From contig PTFA01000081.1 in the NCBI GenBank assembly GCA_003342895.1, positions 264,451 through 328,450 on the forward strand: DNA of 64,000 nucleotides, in the 5' to 3' direction. Below the pieces are notes generated by a model. That model saw only the letters and a list, made by a program, of their open reading frames with translations, was not told the DNA's origin and made no database searches. The position numbers were made by a program, and so were the translations under genes. Shown here in pieces: positions 14,172-25,325 of this stretch (the first letter of the stretch is position 1; the number at the start of each line of letters is the position of its first letter). This DNA is from Casuarius casuarius (Eukaryota; Chordata; Aves; Casuariiformes; Casuariidae).

Positions 14172-15019
14172 AAGAAGTCATTGTAAGATTTTCCTATACT
14201 AGCACTATTGCTTTCAAATGGAATTTGGTATAATATACTGTTTTGGCTATGCATTCTGTCACTCTGAGTAGAGACACCATTCAACCACAAATTATCTCTG
14301 CTTCTCATTACTAATATTCATTCACTGCATGCATTCCATGCGGGAACTACACCTTAAAGCAACATCAGTTCTGTGTGAAATTAGAAACTGAAGACTGTTT
14401 CATTAGCCACTTTTTTATTTGATGCAGACAGTGCATGGTTTTTAGACTTAAGTTCATAACCTGCTCATAAGCAGTATTTTTTCAGTTCACTTGCTTCTGT
14501 GGAAAAAAACCAAACCAATTAAGAATGCTAAAATTGCCATTTCATTTTCACTAAGGAAAGAGAGAGAGATTCTGCTAAACTGACAATAAAGAAAAAATGT
14601 CTGACTACAGGAATTATCCAATTTGACTAGATAGGTCATTTCATTAAATAAAGAGTAGCAACATTTCCAATCAGACTAAACTCTGCTTTCTCACCTATAA
14701 ATTACCATTTTTATCTCTCTAAATCTTCTCTAATTCACTGTTGCTTTTCTTCAATTTTGCCACAAACTACACAAAACACAAAGTGTTTTGAAACACTACC
14801 ATCAACCACATCAAAAGCAATTTTAAACATAGGAGGAATTAATTTTGGAATAAACTGCACACGGATCATTTTCCCCATTTTCCCCCCAACTGCTACATTT
14901 TAACCACAAATGTGCTAAACTAGAGTGACAGTGTGTCACTGGTAACGGAGTAGGCCTCATGGGAGATTGTCTCCAAGTCAGGTAAAACTTTGCCCAGTGG
15001 ACTTCTCCCCAAGCACAAA
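14172..15019. other. unique AT-rich DNA
   Basis: No gene is supported. A weak MIR-tail resemblance at about 14680-14720 ('tttctcacctataaattacc') is too short to call. Confidence 0.5.
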
Positions 15020-15105
15020 GAACAACCAATACAAGAAGTTCTTCACCACACAGAGATTAAGATGAACACTGTCCCAGAGGAGCTTGCTGAAGGACCCCAA
15101 ACTGT
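15020..15105 (+). repeat. possible decayed CR1 fragment (sense)
   Basis: 'caagaagttcttcaccacac', then 'gaacactgtcccagaggag', resembles the CR1 3' segment in which 'gaagttcttcac' is followed by 'gcactgg' and 'gcccagagaggtt'. The match is short and diverged, and the call rests on recall of the CR1 consensus. Confidence 0.35.
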
Positions 15106-15141
15106 AAGATGGTGCAAAGTAAGGTGGGAGGGAAAAGAAAG

Positions 15142-15165
15142 AAAAAAAAAAAAAAAAAAAAAAAA
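15142..15165 (+). repeat. A24 homopolymer
   Basis: Twenty-four consecutive A preceded by an A/G-rich lead-in. It is the longest A run in the window. CR1 elements do not end in poly(A), so it is probably unrelated to the possible CR1 fragment just upstream. Confidence 0.9.
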
Positions 15166-15215
15166 GGACACATCAACAAGAAAAGCCCAATGTCCAGAAA
15201 GAAACATTAAGAATA

Positions 15216-15345
15216 AATGTGTGTGTGTATGCGCGCAAGTGTGTGTGTGTGTGTGTGTGTATTTTGGCGAATGAATATACATACGTACTTACATACATAC
15301 ACAGGTGTATATACATATATATGCATATATGTATGACAGATATGC
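15216..15345 (+). repeat. compound (GT)n and TACA/TATG microsatellite
   Basis: A (TG)n tract at about 15218-15229 is broken by 'atgcgcgcaag'. A longer (GT)n follows at about 15239-15260. Beyond it, at 15274-15345, lies a degenerate tetranucleotide region of TACA, TATA and TATG units. This is alternating purine-pyrimidine DNA with Z-forming potential, and likely polymorphic. Confidence 0.85.
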
Positions 15346-17314
15346 AAGTTACAGTTCCTTTATGAAGTCTGAACTTATGGGACTGAAAACTTATGCAGAC
15401 ATTGACCTTGATAGCACTGGGACCCTGGCACCAAATACCAGACACAGGTCACTGCTGTCATTTCTTCAGATATATTTCTATCTTGTTAGCTGTCTCAGAG
15501 GAAATTAAGATTGGTTAAGCTAAAGCTGAGAGAAGGGTCTTTTTGGTTCAGGTCCCTGTCTATGAAACTTCCTGTGTTCAGTAGAACTCTTCTTTGTCCA
15601 TCTTCAAAGCTCAGGCTGAGACCTCTCTATCAGGTCATCTCATATTTGACCATTTTGCCTGCCCTCCCTTTTCCACTTCTCCTTTTGGCTATTTCTCTCT
15701 CATCCTCCTTGGTAAGAATTGCTGCTCTCACCTAGGCATTGAGTCCTTTTCTTTTCTGAGACACTACTTCTACATCTGTGCAGTGTCCCAGATGTAGACA
15801 ACCAGTGCTCTAGACAATAACAAAATAAAGAACTTCAAGATTTCACCAAGAAAGCATATCGCAGAGGCTTCCAGCAGAACACAGACGTAGCACAACACTC
15901 CACTTATTCTTTAACAACATTTAGAAAATAATCCAGAAATAAGTCAGACTCACACTGTTACAGCACTGGCTAAATTCTGCCTCATACCACTGTCAGAGAC
16001 ATTAACCATCACTCTCAAATTACTCTCAAGGGTTCATGTCTGTTTATGCTCACTAAAGAAAGCAAATAAGTCCACTGGTAGTCTGCTTTGTGATTCTGAA
16101 CAACTTGCTCTAGCAAAACTTCCATCAGAGGACTCAGAGTCCTCTTTGGTCCAAAAAGCACAACCATGCAATGAAGGTGGCAGGTTTCTCTAGAAAGCTC
16201 AGAAAGCCTTTTTCCCTCACTCCAGAAACTACTCAGACAGAATATCACTACAATTTACCTCTTTGTTGCAACAAATTGGTTCCCACATATGGGTGAATAT
16301 AATTTTCAGCTTCTCAAAGAACTATACAAAGAGCATGTCACTTACTTAATTTATGCAGCACCTTTAAAAGACCAAGAGTAGACCTCTGTGCTAATGAACT
16401 ATATTCAAATCAAAGGAGACACTGAGATGCATTTTCTCTGAGTTAACTAACTTGTGCACGTGCTTTTTCTTTCACACAATGAAGTTGCTACCTGTCCCAG
16501 AGCAGCTAGGTACTTATAAATAGCACCCCGATTCTTATCTTGTAGATCTAAGCATGCTATTGAACTGACCTCGGTATTCCCAGTCTCACTTAGTACAGGT
16601 CTTATTCACTTACTTCTTCCAGGTATGTGAGCATGCTGATCAGCTTAATCACTAATACAATAGATCATACACAGGGCACAGTCCATCATGTGGGAACATT
16701 TTTTAAAAAAAAATTATTTTACCTATTAAGGGTCATTTCCTAAGGCTAAGAAGCTGCTCAGGCACTCTCTTGGCAGATCAAAAGTCTATTTACCCTTCAG
16801 CAAGGAATCATTTTTCTCTGTTCTCTAATCTCCTCAATATTATATGATTTAACTGATATTAAGCAACAGTTTTTGCATCTTTTGCCATTGGCTCAGTTTT
16901 CTTGCAGATATGATGAAATCCAGGAAATCAGTATTTTTTTTTCTATCTTAGTCTTATTTTCATTTGAATGGCAGATCATATGTAGATTGTATTCCAAGAT
17001 TGTATGTAGATTGAAATCCAAGGTTTCCGTAATGTTGTCATATACATATACACATAAATAACATCCTTTATGAGCAGTACTAATAATATGCTGTCTTCAA
17101 GCAGGCTACTGTACCATTTTAGTGATGCACATTTTAATTTGTCAAATTGTAATGAACCTTTTCCCATTTGCTTTTTTCTGTGAACAGATCGGGCTGAATT
17201 CCTGTCCAAGATCAATGCTTAATCCATGGCTAGATCATGGATGGTCATTTGCTTATCCAAACCATTAGAAAGAGCTACAGGTATTGGTGTGCTGGAGGGA
17301 GCATTAGGAGAGGC
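15346..17314. other. unique DNA with a local duplication
   Basis: Within this stretch, 16979-17022 is an imperfect tandem copy of about 24 bp ('tatgtagattg' followed by 't/aa', then 'tccaag', twice). No exon or RNA gene is supported. Confidence 0.5.
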
Positions 17315-17410
17315 AGGTTCTTTCCTGACCTTGGACTCTGACTTACCATGATCTTTGACAAATAATCACAATGTGCCTTGGTTTCCCAGTCTGTAAAATG
17401 CAGCTATCTG
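17315..17410 (+). repeat. MIR-type SINE core (sense)
   Basis: The sequence follows the order of the MIR core. A 'gaccttggactctgactta' segment corresponds to 'tctgccactta', then come 'atctttgacaaataatcaca' and 'gtgccttggtttcccagtct', and finally 'gtaaaatg'. The last two are nearly identical to 'tgcctcagtttcccatctgtaaaatg', which is the most conserved MIR segment. Confidence 0.6.
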
Positions 17411-18164
17411 CATCCACTCCTTCACACCAGCATTTTCACTGCAGGACTGAAGCCGGGGTTCTCTCTTGGATTTTTGTATAGTAGAGCATGTTAGTTCTAC
17501 ATTTCTTTTGACTACAGTGTGAAACTGTTTAATTCACATGGGATCTAACAGGATGTGAGATAGAAGCTGAATTATCTTTCAAATATCATTCAGTATTACA
17601 AACAACAGCACTGGGCTCTTGAAAATTATTACATTTAAACAATGTCAGTGAAAAATACGGAGCCAGAATTTGCCTTCTTGCTTGGATGCAGGACATGACT
17701 CAGTGCAATGATACCTGACATTACAGGTCAAATTGAAAACAAATTTGCTGATGGAGCCATAATTTGCAGAAGACTTAAAAAACATTTTGAAACTTCAATT
17801 GCGTAAACATTTCAAATCACACAAAGAGGGAGAGGCAAAGTTTTGGTTTTTTTTTTTTTAAGTCATTAATAAATATCAGTTGACATCCCTGCAATCTGAC
17901 AGAAATGTATCTTCTCTACTTCTGTACTTGAACAGGGCTTTTGCAAGGTACCCGGTCCCCTGAATAAACAAATTTTATTTCATGGCCATGGCAGCTATCA
18001 GACATATCATTCCCACCTTTACTTTCCATCACTGGAGCGATACATAGATGAAATCAGAGAGAAGTCTACCTAAATAAAACCCTTCACACATAGAATAAGT
18101 AAAATAACAACAAAAAAATTGGTATCAGAATTGTGTTAAGCACCACCTACAATACATCTAACAA
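17411..18164. other. unique AT-rich DNA
   Basis: There is a T tract at about 17848-17860. No supported gene or repeat family. Confidence 0.5.
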
Positions 18165-18217
18165 GCCACTTAAGTGGCAAGCTTCCCGCCCCACCTTTAA
18201 GTGGAACAGTTTGTTCC
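18165..18217. promoter_or_regulatory. candidate enhancer core: NKX2-like palindrome plus GRE-like palindrome
   Basis: GCCACTTAAGTGGC at 18165-18178 is a perfect palindrome made of two head-to-head NKX2-type sites (TTAAGTGG). A third TTAAGTGG sits at 18197-18204. It overlaps by two bases the perfect 15-mer GGAACAGTTTGTTCC at 18203-18217, which fits the steroid-receptor (GR/AR/PR) consensus of two hexamers separated by 3 nt. The motif matches are seen directly. Function is inference. Confidence 0.35.
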
Positions 18218-18234
18218 AAGTGTTAAAGGAAAGG

Positions 18235-18325
18235 ACTGAGAATGCAGTCCTACTTGTTCTATTCCTAGTTCTGTCATTGCCTGTACAAGTTACGTGACTT
18301 TGTCCTTAACATTCAGTCTTCTTTG
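18235..18325 (+). repeat. probable MIR-type SINE core (sense)
   Basis: 'ctattcctagttctgtcatt', then 'gcctgtacaagttacgtgac' and 'tttgtccttaac', matches the MIR segment 'cccagctctgccacttac...gtgacttgg...cttaac' in order, with moderate divergence. Confidence 0.4.
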
Positions 18326-18841
18326 TCCGCTCCGCATTGACAGATCCATGTTAGCCATGTGCAGTAAGCCTATGTAGATTATACCTAATTTCCAGAGATA
18401 ACATGAATTAATTATCATTCATGTCTTGATAATTTTTATAAACCGTTCTGTAAGTACAAAGGCATTCAGTTCATTATGTAAAAACAGAAAACCTAGCGGA
18501 TTTCAGTGTTTCATACAGCAAAGAAGTGGATAAAACACGACAATGGGAAAGTATAAATTTGGGGCTTTTGGTCCTGATCTACAGGCAACCAAATTAAAGA
18601 AGAATTTTCAGACTGTGACTTGATCTATCATAGACAGAAACTGACTCATGTTAGGTTTATTTAAAACAATGTCTGCTGTATGATATCAGAAGGCTCAATG
18701 TCTTACTGCAATTTGGTTTCTGTTTGCTTCCTTTATTTTTGAATATTTTATACACACTACTCAGAGATAACTTGTTTAATTTCCTGTTTGTTGTCAAATT
18801 TTATTCTATATACTTCATAAAGAGCAGTTTCACCTTTGGTT
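18326..18841. other. unique AT-rich DNA
   Basis: No gene or repeat family is recognised. Confidence 0.5.
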
Positions 18842-18861
18842 AAAAAAAAAAAAAAAAAAAA
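18842..18861 (+). repeat. A20 homopolymer
   Basis: Twenty consecutive A preceded by 'tttggtt'. No recognisable retrocopy body upstream. Confidence 0.9.
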
Positions 18862-21244
18862 GACATCTTGTTCTCCTGTGTTGGTTTTGCTCAGGTACTA
18901 ATATCTTTGCTCAGGGCTGTGAACCTTCCCCCCTCATCTCTTCTGACCTAAAACTAGCTATAGTTTTCTGTAAAGGGATTTGAGATGTTAAGCCTTTGTT
19001 TTATAGATATCTACTCCTTTGATTTGAAATACCTTTTTGACTGTAGTAGTATTCAGTGGAATATTTTAGTCTGTATTGTTAATTTTTTTCTCTCATCATA
19101 CTGCTTATGAAATTTAGTCTGCCCTGTGGTTCAGTATCCAGACAAAGGCCTTCTACACTTCTCATTTGCTGAAGCATACTATGATTTTGCATTTTACAGT
19201 AGAATCATTCTCTCTCTTTAGTTTTCTTCTACTTTCCAAATTTCCTTAAGCATCACTGAAAGAATGAAAACTCAGCACTGACATCCATCCTACTGAAAAA
19301 ATCTAGCCTAAGTTGCTTCTCAGTAGAACCATAGGCAGATTGTTTGCCTGTCAGGCAGCAAAAGTATATCATTCAGAGCATATTTGTATCCATTTCCAAA
19401 AAGCAGCTTGCAAATATTTCCAAGTGCAATAAATTTCTTGTGCTCCAATGTATTTATGGAAGTGGGTAATCAGCACTCGATTTTAAACAAGCTCTTTTTA
19501 ATTTCATGTCTTCCCCAATTTTATTCCAGCCTGTGCCAAAGAGGGAGCTACCCCGAAGAGTATCATTTTGTCATGCTGCAGCTGTCAGTGACTCAGTGGT
19601 TTAAGGACTTGCTGACAGAGTGGGGGGTGGGTAAATAGTGCATTTCCCCCATCCCCTTCCTTTTTTTTTTTTNAAAAGTCTTTATTTTAAATGCCACAAG
19701 GAATGCGTTAAAATTACTGAAACTGAATAAAGATTATGAGATATGCCTCAACTAGTTACAGCTAGGCCTTCTCCCATCACACTCCTTTCCTCAGATTGCT
19801 CCAGGATCATAAAATAAAGCTTCTCCATGCTTGCAGGGGACAGGACTGAGTTCACCAGAAGCAGCCGAAAGGGTCTGGAGCCAGTCAGCCAGTTGAAGCA
19901 CTCTCCCTCTAGATTTCATGTCTTGACTGAATTTGTAGCTGAAAAACCATGCCCTGCGCAGGCCAAGAACTCCGAGGCACAGCAGAACTGCAACAGTTCT
20001 GCTATGCAGAGTATCCTGTGAACATACAGGGCTCTGTATCCAAATTGGTGCTCTGCAGAGGGTCTTCCCATGGACACAGATAAGGGGTGGTTGTGAAGGC
20101 TACTACAAAACTCTCCGGAGAGAGAAAAAAGTGTCAGGTTCCTCAGGAGATCGTGAGCTATGATACGGAGATGCACTGTGGGGTGACAGGAGCAAGTGTT
20201 CCTTCCTTCTCCACCCACACACCCAAGATCTGCACGAATCCTGTTCACTAACCTGTACAGCTGACAAAGGCTTTCATTCCTAGCTTCAGGTCCCAAATTC
20301 ACTGCAAGCAACGGGGATCTTTCCGCAGAGTTTGTCATATGTTGACTCAGGCCCGTGCATAAGGACAGAATTTCCTCCCGAGGAAGATGCCTGGGCCTGT
20401 GAAGGGAAACAGATTTCAAATGCAGACAAATGTAGAGTAGTAGGACTAGGAGCAACTGCCCAAAACAAGAAGTCCATACTAAATGGAAAAACTGTGCAGT
20501 GTACAGTCAAAGGAAAGGATTTAAGGATAATTCCTAAAAGCCATAATCCAAGCATAGGGCTGCAGTTAAAGGGAAAAAAATAGAGAGAGAGAGGGAGTGG
20601 GGGGGAGGCAGAGGATATTAAAATGCATTCACAGTTAAGAAGAATACAAATCATATAAGGATGTTATTGCTTTACAAAGTACTGACTAGACCCTCAGTGG
20701 AACATTCACCATTTGTCACTGATTCAAAGAGGAACATCTCATAGCAACTGCCCTAGAAATGGCAGCAGCACACAGCCAGGATAATGCAGAGGTAGGGAGG
20801 CAGAATGTGCTTGCCGTATTCTCAGACACCACTAGCACAAGCACAGCCAGTTATGTGTCTGCTTATACAGCAGATGAGCCTTACTTTTTCCTCTCAATTC
20901 TTCTAGCATCTAAAGTAATCAGGATTCCATCCAAGATAGAGAAAATAAGGGCTAGGACCTCTTGGGCTCTTTCTATGCCTGACTGAGATAAAAATAAAAG
21001 GAACAAGTGTGTGGAGCTAAGTGGCTTTTCCATTCTAACAATCTTCATGCCCTTGAAATTTAGTCTGAAATGGAGCAGCCTGCTATTTCCACATCAAAAA
21101 TCAATACAATCAACAGGTTAAAACATTCTCAGTTACAATGAAAAACTATCTAGGGAAATAATACATGACACGTTAACAAACATCCGAAAACTTAAAGGCC
21201 ATCAGAAAATAGCAAATCTCTTCACATGCCCAAGGCAATGACAT
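18862..21244. other. unique DNA with T12-N and a short GA repeat
   Basis: T12 at 19661-19672 is followed by an N at 19673, probably an unresolved homopolymer length. A (GA)n tract lies at 20582-20594, followed by G-rich DNA. A 179-codon minus-strand reading frame at 19916-20455 has no recognisable domain and is not called as a gene. Confidence 0.5.
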
Positions 21245-21352
21245 GGCACAATAGACGAGCGCCAGACAAAAACTCAGGGAGATAGGGTATCTATTCCCAG
21301 CTCTGCCAGTCATCCGCTCTATGACACTTAGTCACTTAACTGTCCTCTGCCA
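21245..21352 (+). repeat. MIR-type SINE core (sense)
   Basis: 'ctattcccagctctgccagt' at about 21290-21309 is almost the MIR core consensus. It is followed by 'tatgacacttagtcacttaa' and 'ctgtcctctgcc', matching 'gtgaccttgggcaagtcacttaacctctctg'. This is one of the clearest MIR relics in the window. Confidence 0.65.
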
Positions 21353-21614
21353 TAATGAATTAATGGTGCTTCTTTACCTAAAGTGGCTCAAGATCTAGAT
21401 ATAGAAAGTATATTTCTCCTATAATGCAACAATTCTAACCTAGTTAAGCATTCTTTAAACATCAGCAGTATAAGCATAATACAATAAGAAAATATCATTT
21501 TGTACAACACTACAGTAGAAAAGATCCTGCACAGATCCTACTTCTAACTTTAACTAATTCACCCAAATGATATTATGGAAAATATTGTGGACTTGTTGTA
21601 AAAGGCTAATTTTG
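21353..21614. other. unique AT-rich DNA
   Basis: Nothing recognised. Confidence 0.5.
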
Positions 21615-21652
21615 ATTCATGCAAAACAAAAAGGAAGCAGTTTTGCATGAAT
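21615..21652. other. perfect 13-bp inverted repeat (hairpin)
   Basis: ATTCATGCAAAAC at 21615-21627 is repeated in inverted form as GTTTTGCATGAAT at 21640-21652. The 12-nt loop is 'aaaaaggaagca'. It is the longest perfect stem I found. The arms contain an octamer-like ATGCAAAA. It could be two inverted factor sites or a small DNA or RNA hairpin. Confidence 0.7.
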
Positions 21653-23007
21653 GAGGTCTGCAGAATCAGAATGTACCCTTTTCCAATAAATTAAAAAAAA
21701 AAAATCCATGTTGCTTTTACTAATTTCATGTCAAAATATTGACAGTGGCCTAGTTTTAACTTCTTTCTAAATGACTATCCTCCCAGAGCATCCAGCTTCC
21801 TTAGAGATCCTGGCTGGTTCACAGCTCTCTATTTCTTCAACCACGTATCAACCCCTTCTGACCACAGGAAGCAGGGGAAAGTTTTGCCCTCCTCCTGCCT
21901 TGAGATAATAATAAATAGTAGAGAATCATTTTATAAGCCTGTTTTTAACTCTTCATTCATTCGACCTCCCTTTCTTATGAAATGTGATGTCTGTTACGAG
22001 GCTGAGAATGACACTTTTTAAGAAGCCTGCTAAGGTATATATTATAAGCTCCAGGAGTTCCTTACAAGTGTGTGTGCATGCGAGTGTGCGTGCATGTTTA
22101 TAAATTTATATATATAAAATGGCCTAGTTTAAAATGTCTTTAATAACGAATATTTAGCAAATTGAACCAAATGGGTGTGAGCTCCCCCTGCTGCCTCTGA
22201 AGCTAAGCTAAACGAAATCGCTTCAGAAGGCTTTGCAAACCTTTTTGATATTGGCTCAAGGTCAAAGGAGTGGACGAGTACACGGATGTTAATCCAAGCA
22301 CTGTTAACAACACAGGCCAAAAGCTAGCAACCAGGACATTATGTGCTTTATTTTCATCCCACTGGGGTAGTTTTACAGTAGCTACCAATTACGATTTCAG
22401 GGAAACTAATCTTGATTTACAGAGTAATAGAACGAAACCATTTCATACAATCTTCATGCTCCTAAAAAACAAATACCAAAAAAGAGATTCAAAATTTGAT
22501 CTCTACAGAAATTTGTTGTTGTCTTTCCTTGAGATATGAGTACGTGAAACAATATATACCCAATTACAGGCAGACATCTACCAGCTCTTTCATCAATTGT
22601 AACACACGCCTGCATTATTGTACCACTTCAGTGAGAGGGGAGAGAGGGAAAAAAAAAAAGAAAAAAAGAAAACATACACAGCCTTGCATTTTAAACACCG
22701 GAGTTTTCACATTTATGGAAGTACGCTGTGCAATGTCTCAGTCAAAGACTATATTAAAAAATAATTTAATTCCTTTAAAAAAGACCCTAGCAAGTCGTAA
22801 TATTTTATTATCAGGACCAAATTTCTCCCTGTTTCTTCACAGCACTCTCACAAATAATGAGAGGAAGGCTGTCCATCCTCATCTGTTTGTTAGTGATATT
22901 TACGCAGTTTCTGATTTTCTGGTTAAATGTTTTTATATCATCTAGAAGTTTGGTTGTGACTGTCAGTTAATTTAATATTGCATTCCTACAGCCATTTCAA
23001 AAGGAGC
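21653..23007. other. unique AT-rich DNA with GT-rich and A-rich tracts
   Basis: A GT/GCAT-rich tract lies at 22066-22096, followed by TA-rich DNA to 22118. An A-rich tract lies at 22649-22672. No supported gene. Confidence 0.5.
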
Positions 23008-23026
23008 TGCTGACATCTACTGGTTC
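23008..23026 (-). promoter_or_regulatory. CTCF-like motif
   Basis: TGCTGACATCTACTGGTTC agrees at 16 of 19 positions with the reverse form of the vertebrate CTCF consensus (core GCCMYCTRSTGG). The core differs only by A for C at its second position. The match was scored by eye against a remembered consensus. Confidence 0.4.
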
Positions 23027-25129
23027 AAATTATGAAACACTGAATTTACACTTTTTCTCCTCAGATAAAATCTAATGGCTCTGATTTCTTTCTCAGATGA
23101 TGGGAGAAGAGGCAATTTTGCTAAAATTAAAAGAGAGAAACACTTTCTCTCCAGTTTCTCAGTTCATCTCCGCTTAATGTTTTCTTGCAAACATCTAAGT
23201 CCAGAATTACGTCTTCTAGGCACCAAATATTTTTTAAACACGAAAACCACACTGAGTGTTTGAGTATCGCACGAGGCTGCTCCACCTGGCACAACGCAAA
23301 ACAGCCGCACGGTTTCACGGCAGCTTGTGCAGAAGATTCTCCAAGGACTTCGCAAATCTGATGTGGAGCAAAATTAGCAGCAGCCTCCTCCTCTCAGAAA
23401 GACCTAGCTCCCCCGCAGCACTGTATTGCTGAACCTTGAGGCTGCCACCCAGAAACTTCAGTGCCGAGTTTGGCACTCGGGCTCTCCCCGCAACGCCTGT
23501 GATGCCAAGGACCCAGGGAGAGACAGCTGGAAGATAGGCAGGAGGCAAAAGGTGGAGGAAAGGAGTGGGGCTGAAGCACTTCCAGAAGTGATTTGGTATT
23601 TCAGATTGAGGGGACATAAATACCCTCCATAAATACCCATGATTACCTCCCCCTGCCCCGTGCTTGGGATGATGTTAGGCATCCAAAAGGCCAGGAAGCA
23701 GCTGGGACTGCTTGGAAAGTGTTTCTTCAACGGAGGACCGTGACACTTTGAGGGCAGACAGGTTCATGAGGGTGTTTGGGGACACAGGTCAAGAGCCTTC
23801 TGCTTAGCATGCAGTAAAGCCAAATATAACAGACAAAACTTCCTACACCAAGTCCTAAGATTTAATCTCAAAACTAGCCTTTTTTTAAACACATGCATCA
23901 TTTTGTACTCCTAAGGGCAAGAAAGCCAATCGTTATGTCTTCTCCAGAGATCCAGAATGGTACTGTTGTCAGCTGCCTCACCACTGGCAAATCAGTACCT
24001 TCAACTCTCATTGCCAATACCTGGCCAAAACATCAGACAAGCAGAAGGGCAATTAAAATATCACTCTGCTCCAAGAAACATTATCGAAAGCACACAGGCT
24101 TCCGTGATAACATTTAACTAGGCTAACATCAAACTACTGCAGGAGACCTAGCTAACAAAAAGCATCAGGAAGCTAAACTGAACTACTTTTTCCTGTGGTT
24201 ATTTTTCCTCTTCATGAATCAAAACACACATCTACTCTGCATCATGCAACTATTGTTTTAGTTTTACAAGATGTTCACTTCTGTGTAGTCTTTCAAAAAG
24301 GGTCTCAAGACACAGAAAAATAGTATTTTTCACTGCTGTAGTTTTTAACGAACCGAACTCTTGAGATAGTGTATTAATATAGGAAAACAGGAAGGCTCCT
24401 GACGACAGTAGGAATGCAGCAAGGTCTGGGACGGCTGGACAACATTCCAAACCCACACAGAATAACCAAAAAGACCACCAAGATGTGAATGCAGATGCCA
24501 GAGAGGAGGAAGCAAGCTTCAGCAGGCCAGATGCTGACCACGGCAAGCAGAGGCACAGGAAGGCCTTGTCCAAAGCCATTTCTGCAGTACGCCAACTACA
24601 CGAATGTGAAAGGTGCATCTAGCAGCCGCAGCACAGCACTTTTTCAGAAGAAATCCTTCAAGAGAAGATCTGTAAGACAGAAGCAATTACTGCAGAAGGT
24701 TATTACAAGAAAGAGAGGCTAGCACAAGAATCCATCTATTTTCTTACATCCACAAGCAGATAAAGATGAAGAAATGGTATGGTCAGCATCTGCCCTCTAG
24801 AGAGCTAGACTCCATTCAAGAGGGGAGCTTAAAGTGTCTCTGTTCTACTGAATATTTTGTTGCACAATTAAGTTAGGAAGTTGGCTGGGTGAAGAGGACT
24901 GAAAATTGACAGAAAATGAGAGTGTAATTTTGGGTCAAGGAGAACTGAAGGAAAAAACAGTAAGAGAACCGATAGGCAGATAGACAGGCAATGCACTTTA
25001 ATGACTACACAGAGACCCATTTCATATAGTGCCTTATAACCTTCCTACTGCTCATCAGCTCTCAGCCAGCCAGGAGAGGATGTGCTTGACGTGCAGCAGT
25101 GAATAGAGAGGTTCAAACATTAATTGATA
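23027..25129. other. unique DNA, moderately GC-rich at 23260-23720
   Basis: The patch at 23260-23720 is richer in G+C and carries several overlapping ORFs on both strands. None has a recognisable domain or stands out from the others. 24370-24620 is similar. No repeat family is recognised. Confidence 0.45.
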
Positions 25130-25325
25130 CACACGGAGATGTGCCCTGCCCTAAGGGCATGCAGTTTAAATTGGACAAATCTAGAACATGAGAGGAGATA
25201 AAGAAAAACAACAAAGGATAGGCAAAAGCTGAGCAATAAACTAAAGCAAGTCATACACCTTATGGGGTTTTTTGTTTTTTAATTTTAGGATCTGTGGTAG
25301 AGCCAGAATAGAGAGCTAGACAATG
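25130..25325. repeat. decayed L3/CR1- or MIR-type relic
   Basis: 'gtgccctgccctaagggcat' at about 25141-25160 plus 'gcagtttaaattggacaaat' resembles the widespread segment 'gtccctgccctaaagagcttacaatctaa'. 'ctgtggtagagccagaatag' at about 25292-25311 resembles 'cagtggcagagccaggaatag', which follows it in the consensus. The correct order and spacing support one element. A poly(T)-rich insertion lies between. Confidence 0.55.

Noticed and set aside
14112..15345. Tandem tracts considered as a CRISPR-like or satellite array
   Set aside because: These are ordinary microsatellites (TATATATATG, GT, TACA) without constant repeats and unique spacers.
19916..20455. 179-codon minus-strand frame with a hydrophobic start
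   Set aside because: A leader-like beginning is followed by sequence without any family signature. No splice context supports it, and overlapping frames exist on both strands.
24250..24618. 122-codon hydrophobic minus-strand frame
   Set aside because: The hydrophobicity follows from a purine-rich plus strand. There are no conserved residues or gene context.
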